DNA of 64,000 bases from JAALLB01 sp017643495 (GTDB lineage Bacteria > Pseudomonadota > Alphaproteobacteria > Rhizobiales > Rhizobiaceae): assembly GCA_965216105.1 (NCBI GenBank), contig OZ244147.1:1736001-1800000 (forward strand). Reading direction: 5' to 3'. Positions 59,547 through 64,000 of this stretch are shown piece after piece; the stretch's first letter is position 1, and each line of letters begins with the position of its first letter. Position numbers and translations under genes: made by a program. The notes under the pieces were generated by a model. That model was not told the DNA's origin. It did no database searches and was given only the letters and a program-made list of their open reading frames with translations.

Positions 59547-60314
59547 ATGACCGATTACCTGAAACTGCCCTTTGCCACTGATGGGGGGATTGGTTCGAAA
59601 GCCCGGGTAGGTCTGGTCGTTCTGGCAACGGATTATACCGTCGAACAGGAATTCCGTACCGTCTTTCCCGGGGAAGAAATCTCCCTGTTTTCGTCGCGCA
59701 TTGCGAATGAAACCGCAATCACACCAAAGACACTGGCGGCAATGGAACCAAGAATATCGCAGACGGTGGCAACCATACTTCCCGGAGAACGGCTTGATGT
59801 GGTTGCCTATGGTTGCACCTCGGCATCCATGGTTCTGGGCAATGAACGGGTATTCGAGCGTATTCGGGAAGTCCAGCCGGATGCGAAATGCACAACCCCT
59901 TCCGCCGCAGCCTTTTCCGCATTCAAGGCATTTGGTGCCAAGCGGATCGGCGTTTTGACGCCATACCGCGAGGATGTGAACAACATTGTCCGTTCGTCTA
60001 TCGAAAGTGCCGGTTTCGAGGTTCCGATATTTGCCTCTTTCGAGGAAGAGCGTGATCCCGTGGTTGCCCGCATTGATGCGGCCAGTCTTGAAACAGGTGT
60101 CAGCGAAATTCTGAAGGCCAGTTCCGTCGACATGGTATTTGTTTCCTGCACGAATGTCAGACTGATGAACGCTGTTGCCGGTATTGAGAAGAGTACAGGC
60201 GTACCAGTGACATCTTCCAACCATGCGATGGCCTGGCATGCGCTGAGGCTTGCCGGGGACCAGAGTGACAGGCCCGAACTGGGACGTCTTTTTACCAAAG
60301 GATTGGCTTCATGA
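59547..60314 (+). CDS. Asp/Glu racemase superfamily protein (maleate isomerase / arylmalonate decarboxylase / EutA-like)
   Basis: 255 residues. The two-cysteine pattern of the superfamily is present: C in VVAYGCTSASMVLG and C in MVFVSCTNVRLMNAV. GKRIGVLTPY-like (AKRIGVLTPYREDVN) separates the halves. Maleate cis-trans isomerase and EutA of ectoine degradation share this arrangement. No ectoine genes (doeA, eutB) are here, so the exact substrate is open; a dicarboxylic acid or malonate derivative is most plausible. Starts two bases after ridA and overlaps the lyase gene (ATGA). Confidence 0.85.
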   Translation: MTDYLKLPFATDGGIGSKARVGLVVLATDYTVEQEFRTVFPGEEISLFSSRIANETAITPKTLAAMEPRISQTVATILPGERLDVVAYGCTSASMVLGNERVFERIREVQPDAKCTTPSAAAFSAFKAFGAKRIGVLTPYREDVNNIVRSSIESAGFEVPIFASFEEERDPVVARIDAASLETGVSEILKASSVDMVFVSCTNVRLMNAVAGIEKSTGVPVTSSNHAMAWHALRLAGDQSDRPELGRLFTKGLAS

Positions 60315-61240
60315 TACCGAATACAGCTGAACGACCTGTCCGGCTCAACAGGAGCCAGTTGGCTGTGCCGGGAAGCAACCCGAGATTTCTCGAAAAAGCC
60401 CGGATTTCGGATGCTGATATCGTGATGCTGGATATCGAGGATTCCGTAGCGCCCGCTGACAAGGCGAAGGCACGACAGAACATCGCCGATGTGCTTCTGG
60501 CCGAAGACTGGTCGGCAAAGACGGTTTCTGTGCGCATCAATGCCGCCGACACGCAATTCATGTATCGTGATCTTGTCGATGTCATGGAAAAAGCGGGGGA
60601 ACATGTCGATCTGGTCATGGTTCCGAAGGTGGAGAACGCCGCAACGGTCTTCATGATCGATACACTTCTGCAACAAATTGAATCAGCGATGGGCATCACA
60701 AGCACAACCGGTCTGGAATTGCAGATCGAGTCTGCAAAGGGACTGCAAAACATCGAGGAAATCGCTGCGGCAAGCCGGCGTACCGAAAGCCTTCATTTCG
60801 GGCCAGGCGATTATGCTGCTTCCATACACGCGCGCGTCACGGATATCGGTGGCCAGAGCGCTGATTATGAAGGAGACATGTGGCACTACGTGCTCTCCCG
60901 GATTGTTGTGGCAGCGCGTGCCAACGGATTGCGACCGGTAGACGGGCCATACTCAGACTTCAACAATCCGGAGGCGTTTCGGATGGCTGCGAAACGGGCT
61001 GCCACACTCGGGTTTGAGGGAAAGTGGGTGATCCATCCTTCCCAGATTGAAATGGCCAACGAAATCATGGGGCCAGACAGCAACCAGATTGATGATGCAT
61101 TGAACATCCTCAAGGCGATGAAAGAAGCGGAAGCCTCGGGGAAGGGGGCTGTGACGCTGAATGGCCGGATGGTTGACTATGCTTCAGTCAGACAGGCGGA
61201 AATGCTGGTTGAGAAGGCGAGACTGGCCGGTTTGGCCTAG
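60311..61240 (+). CDS. HpcH/HpaI aldolase / CitE-like CoA-ester lyase, close to malyl-CoA lyase
   Basis: 309 residues. TIM-barrel CitE family: RSQLAVPGSNPRFLEKARISDADIVMLDIEDSVAPADKAKAR, VRINAADT, MVPKVENA, LQIESAKGL with the metal-binding glutamate, and GKWVIHPSQIEMANEI. The order and FGPGDYAASI resemble L-malyl-CoA/beta-methylmalyl-CoA lyase, which gives glyoxylate plus an acyl-CoA. A glyoxylate product would fit the oxoacid reductase in the facing operon. The start overlaps the previous stop. Confidence 0.87.
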   Translation: MIPNTAERPVRLNRSQLAVPGSNPRFLEKARISDADIVMLDIEDSVAPADKAKARQNIADVLLAEDWSAKTVSVRINAADTQFMYRDLVDVMEKAGEHVDLVMVPKVENAATVFMIDTLLQQIESAMGITSTTGLELQIESAKGLQNIEEIAAASRRTESLHFGPGDYAASIHARVTDIGGQSADYEGDMWHYVLSRIVVAARANGLRPVDGPYSDFNNPEAFRMAAKRAATLGFEGKWVIHPSQIEMANEIMGPDSNQIDDALNILKAMKEAEASGKGAVTLNGRMVDYASVRQAEMLVEKARLAGLA

Positions 61241-61252
61241 CAGCAGGTATGG

Positions 61253-63625
61253 TCAGGCGACCATCTCCCGGGTTGCAAGGTTGAGCGTTTCTTCGTCCGG
61301 TGTGATTTCCTTGTCGATCTCATGGTCCGGCCTGTTGAGGAACCGACCAGCTTCTTCTGCCGGTACAGCCTTGGCGAAATAGTAGCCCTGCATGAAATCG
61401 ACTTCATAAAGCTCGGCCAGAAGGTTGCACTGGTCCTGGGTCTCTATGCCCTCCACAACGATCTTCAGGCCCAACGCACGACCCAGCGCAGTGATACCCT
61501 TGAGCAGGGTGCGGGAGCGCTTGTTGGTTTCAATGTCATCAACAAAGGACTTGTCTATCTTGACCTTGTTGAGTGGCAGTTTGTGCAGATAGGAAAGGCT
61601 GGAATAACCCGTGCCGAAATCATCAAGCGAAATGCGTACGCCCAGCTTGCTCAGTTCTTCAAGAACGGCTGTTGCATGGGAGAGGTCATTCAGAACCGCA
61701 GTTTCGGTGATTTCTATTTCAAGCCGGGACGGTTCGAGGCCGCTTTCATCAAGTGCCTTTTTAACGGCTGCAATAATCGAACCAACCTGGAACTGAACCG
61801 CGGAGACGTTCACCGCGACAGAGACATCTTCCGGCCAGGTCACGCAATTGCGGCATGCCTCCAGCAATGTCCAACTGCCGATTTCGGTGATCAGGCCCAG
61901 GTCCTCAGCTATGGGAATAAACCGTGCGGGGCTGACCGGTTGTCCGTTTCTTGTCCAGCGTGTGAGAGATTCAAAAACCCTGGTCTTTCCGGTATCGGCA
62001 CATACAATCGGCTGGAAGTGAAGTTCCAGCAGGTTGTTCTTGATCGCGTGGGAAAGGTCATTTTCAAGCTGCAGCCTTTCCTGCAACGAGTTTTCCATTT
62101 CCGGTGTGAAGTTCCGGTAACTGTTTTTACCTGCCGACTTTGCTTCGTAAAGTGCAAGGTCTGCAAGTTTCAGCAAGCGCTCGACGGAGGTTCCGTCTTT
62201 TGGGAAGCGTGCAAAACCCAGGCTGGCACCAAAGCGCAGGATCTGGTTGTTGTAAACCAGATCCCTGGCAACTTCCCTGACGATGTTCTCTGCAAGATCC
62301 TCAACGCCGCCAGGCAGGTCAGCACCTTTCACAATTACGACGAACTCGTCCCCGCCGTATCTGGCGCCAATTGCCCCATTGGGGAGAAGCTGTTTGAGAC
62401 GTTCGGCAACTGAAGAGAGGATAAAATCTCCCGCCTCGTGTCCGAATGTATCGTTGACGCGCTTGAAATCATCGAGATCAAAGAAGACTACCGCACCGGT
62501 TTCGTTGTCACCGGTGTTGTTCAGTACACGCTTTGCCTGCTGCATGAAGTAGCTTCGGTTGCAAAGGCCTGTGAGTTCGTCAAACCGTGCCAGTTCGTTG
62601 ATGCGTGACTCGTACTGGATACGCTGGCTGACATCCTCGAAGACCAGAACGCAGCCGCCTTCATCCCGCAGCTTGATCGACAACTCGATGTAAAGGTCAC
62701 CTGAAATCTTGAAAACCTTGTCCTGGCTGCGATGCCGCAAGCGTTTCAGAAGCGTGTGCTCAAGAATCCGGACCCGGTTGGAAGAAGGTTTGTGTGCGTC
62801 CACCAGGCGGGCAATCTCTTCCAGTCCCTTGCTGTAACAGTTGATCTCGGGGGCGATGTTGAGAATGTCGCGTGCAGTCTGGTTGATAATCCTCAATTTC
62901 ATGTCTTCATCAAACATGATGAGGCCGTGTGACATGCTTTCCAGTGCTTCGTTGAGCTGAATGCCAAACTCTTCCTTCTCGATATAGTGGCTTTCAACAT
63001 CCTTGAAGAATTTCCGTAACCGGGCGGACATGTCACGAATACTGGAGAACAACGGCAAAAAGAATGCGCTCAATATGATGCTGCGGAAATCTCCATAGGA
63101 GAAAATCCCGATCATTACCGGAATGCCGACCGCTGCAACCTGTATTGTCAGGATCTTGTCATTGGTGAAGTTTCTGCATATCAGGCTGAGAAGGTTGCCC
63201 ATTGTGATGGATATGCAAAGCAGGTGCACGAAGGGATCTGTGGTCAGATAGAGGCACAGGAAACACCACAGGCCGGTTGAAAACATGAAGATGGTTGAAA
63301 GCGAACTGTATCCGAATTGCCATCTTCTGTAGTTGTGCGACAGGCCGTCAACCAGTTTCTTGTGTGCCCGGATGTTCCATATATCAAGGAGAAGGACCGC
63401 TCCCATAACAATGGCGGCAGCCAGCAGGGCCGGTTCAAGCGTCAGGAAAAATGTAATCAGCGCGGCCGACGCTGCGCTGACCTTGCTGAAGAAAAAGGCC
63501 GTGTGGTCTTCATAATGATGCAGTTCACGCCGTCTTTGCACTACACCCGTCTTGATGGCGGAATAGCGCTCCAATGAGCGTGTTCTTAGGGCTGACAAAC
63601 TGGACACTGCGTTTTCCCGTGGCAT
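61253..63625 (-). CDS. Membrane-bound GGDEF-EAL cyclic-di-GMP protein
   Basis: 790 residues. N-terminal membrane part with about five helices (residues 45-195), a short coiled stretch, a PAS-like sensor (about 215-335, SHGLIMFDEDMKLRIINQTA), then a diguanylate cyclase domain with an intact GGDEF at 424-428 and no RxxD inhibition site before it. The EAL domain has FESL at 551-554 (ESL instead of EAL), NVSAVQF, DDFGTGYSS at 668 and EGIET at 725-729, so metal ligands are kept and phosphodiesterase activity is plausible. It may make or break c-di-GMP. Convergent with the lyase gene. Confidence 0.94.
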   Translation of the reverse strand: MPRENAVSSLSALRTRSLERYSAIKTGVVQRRRELHHYEDHTAFFFSKVSAASAALITFFLTLEPALLAAAIVMGAVLLLDIWNIRAHKKLVDGLSHNYRRWQFGYSSLSTIFMFSTGLWCFLCLYLTTDPFVHLLCISITMGNLLSLICRNFTNDKILTIQVAAVGIPVMIGIFSYGDFRSIILSAFFLPLFSSIRDMSARLRKFFKDVESHYIEKEEFGIQLNEALESMSHGLIMFDEDMKLRIINQTARDILNIAPEINCYSKGLEEIARLVDAHKPSSNRVRILEHTLLKRLRHRSQDKVFKISGDLYIELSIKLRDEGGCVLVFEDVSQRIQYESRINELARFDELTGLCNRSYFMQQAKRVLNNTGDNETGAVVFFDLDDFKRVNDTFGHEAGDFILSSVAERLKQLLPNGAIGARYGGDEFVVIVKGADLPGGVEDLAENIVREVARDLVYNNQILRFGASLGFARFPKDGTSVERLLKLADLALYEAKSAGKNSYRNFTPEMENSLQERLQLENDLSHAIKNNLLELHFQPIVCADTGKTRVFESLTRWTRNGQPVSPARFIPIAEDLGLITEIGSWTLLEACRNCVTWPEDVSVAVNVSAVQFQVGSIIAAVKKALDESGLEPSRLEIEITETAVLNDLSHATAVLEELSKLGVRISLDDFGTGYSSLSYLHKLPLNKVKIDKSFVDDIETNKRSRTLLKGITALGRALGLKIVVEGIETQDQCNLLAELYEVDFMQGYYFAKAVPAEEAGRFLNRPDHEIDKEITPDEETLNLATREMVA

Positions 63626-63820
63626 GACCGGGTAATTGATACAGAAAAAGCGTTTCCAGAATGTTTATGAATACCATTCGAGAGGGGTGGAAAACCGGCA
63701 AATCCGTTTTTATCGGGAGCGGCAAATGCAGGCTTCCCCAAAATTTGATCAATCTTAAAGCCCGGTTAATTTTTTTTGGGCATTGTTACTGAAAATGTTC
63801 AGAATTTAGGGGGAGTAAAC

Positions 63821-64000
63821 ATGCGGATTATCGGGTATTCGATCCTGGCAATGGGTGTGGCAGTGGCCTGGCAAGTCAAGTCTGCAGGTGACCCCGGTTC
63901 AGCAGACGAAATGGCTGAAGCATCGAATGGTCAGGGCATTGACCGGATGATTGTCGGGACAACCGTGTCACAGGATCATATTGAAGGTTGGGAAAAGCGC
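63821..64000 (+). CDS. Start of a secreted protein of unknown function (cut by window edge)
   Basis: An open frame starts with ATG 63821, with TTAGGGGGAG six bases upstream, and stays open for 60 codons to the right edge. Residues 4-17 are hydrophobic (IGYSILAMGVAVAW), followed by QVKSAGDPGSADEMAEAS, so export or membrane anchoring is likely. No family is recognisable from this piece. The 195 bases before it, shared with the divergent GGDEF-EAL gene, hold nothing I can identify. Confidence 0.6.
   Translation, partial: MRIIGYSILAMGVAVAWQVKSAGDPGSADEMAEASNGQGIDRMIVGTTVSQDHIEGWEKR

Noticed and set aside
59547..60314. EutA of an ectoine degradation operon
   Set aside because: Sequence is compatible, but doeA/eutD, eutB, eutC and eutE are absent and the neighbours are a lyase and RidA, so the ectoine assignment is not supported.
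1..64000. Mobile elements, prophage, CRISPR arrays or defence islands
   Set aside because: No transposase, integrase, phage structural gene, evenly spaced repeat array or restriction/defence gene was found; gene content is core metabolism, transport and repair.

Overview
The window looks like a chromosomal segment of an alphaproteobacterium of the order Hyphomicrobiales (Rhizobiales). The grounds are gene order and protein character. The run gyrA - coaD - two cyclophilins - queA - tgt and the run recA - alaS - (GST) - icd are typical of that order. RecA begins MAQNSLRLVE as in rhizobia, and the SOS-type box in front of recA has the alphaproteobacterial direct-repeat form. Base composition is even and moderately GC-rich. 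I see no prophage, insertion sequence, integrase, CRISPR array or rRNA. One tRNA gene is present, tRNA-Leu(UAA).

Layout. 1-6.7 kb: cation diffusion facilitator (cut by the left edge), a small secreted protein, MarC, gyrA with a TTG start, a secreted polysaccharide deacetylase and a LysE exporter. 6.7-10.9 kb: a 45-residue membrane protein not previously apparent as an ORF, then coaD, two peptidyl-prolyl isomerases, queA and tgt; this Tgt lacks three of the four usual zinc ligands. 10.9-22 kb: YghU-type GST, two VOC proteins, a TfoX-N protein, an RhlE-type helicase, parE, purB, a small secreted lipase-like protein, a DUF2259 protein, and a translationally coupled pair of a LivJ-type binding protein and a P1 (DmpA/NylC) peptidase.

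22-28.6 kb: a cobalamin riboswitch drives a HupE/UreJ metal permease. It is followed by a tightly overlapping set of molybdenum-hydroxylase maturation genes (MoxR ATPase, VWA protein, split XdhC, MoeA-like/MobA-like fusion), and a second, riboswitch-free HupE lies opposite. No coxMSL or xdhAB-type structural genes are in view. 28.6-29.2 kb: a gap without a credible gene but dense in long perfect hairpins. 29.2-34.4 kb: a glycosyltransferase behind a TetR regulator with clear palindromic operators, several secreted or outer-membrane proteins, and ppk2.

34.6-43 kb: SOS-regulated recA, a strong terminator, alaS, GST, NADP-isocitrate dehydrogenase, a nitroreductase-like protein and fumC. 43-51.4 kb: a secreted PHB-depolymerase-like esterase, a glycine betaine/proline-type ABC transporter with an intra-operon terminator, an MFS exporter, xanthine phosphoribosyltransferase, a DinB-like protein, a lone Flp pilin, YnfA, a CinA-N protein and tRNA-Leu.

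51.4-61.3 kb: a divergent catabolic locus. Leftward run the TRAP transporter (dctP-dctQ-dctM), an amidase, an unknown four-helix membrane protein, a D-2-hydroxyacid dehydrogenase and, almost without gap, a DNA photolyase. Rightward run RidA, an Asp/Glu-racemase/maleate-isomerase-like protein and a malyl-CoA-lyase-like enzyme. The shared intergenic region carries an 11-bp direct repeat at exact 22-bp spacing and a separate inverted repeat. A coherent reading, which is inference, is uptake of a small acid or amide, amide hydrolysis, isomerisation or decarboxylation, CoA-ester cleavage, and reduction of the resulting oxoacid. 61.3-64 kb: a membrane-bound GGDEF-EAL protein and the start of an unknown secreted protein cut by the right edge.
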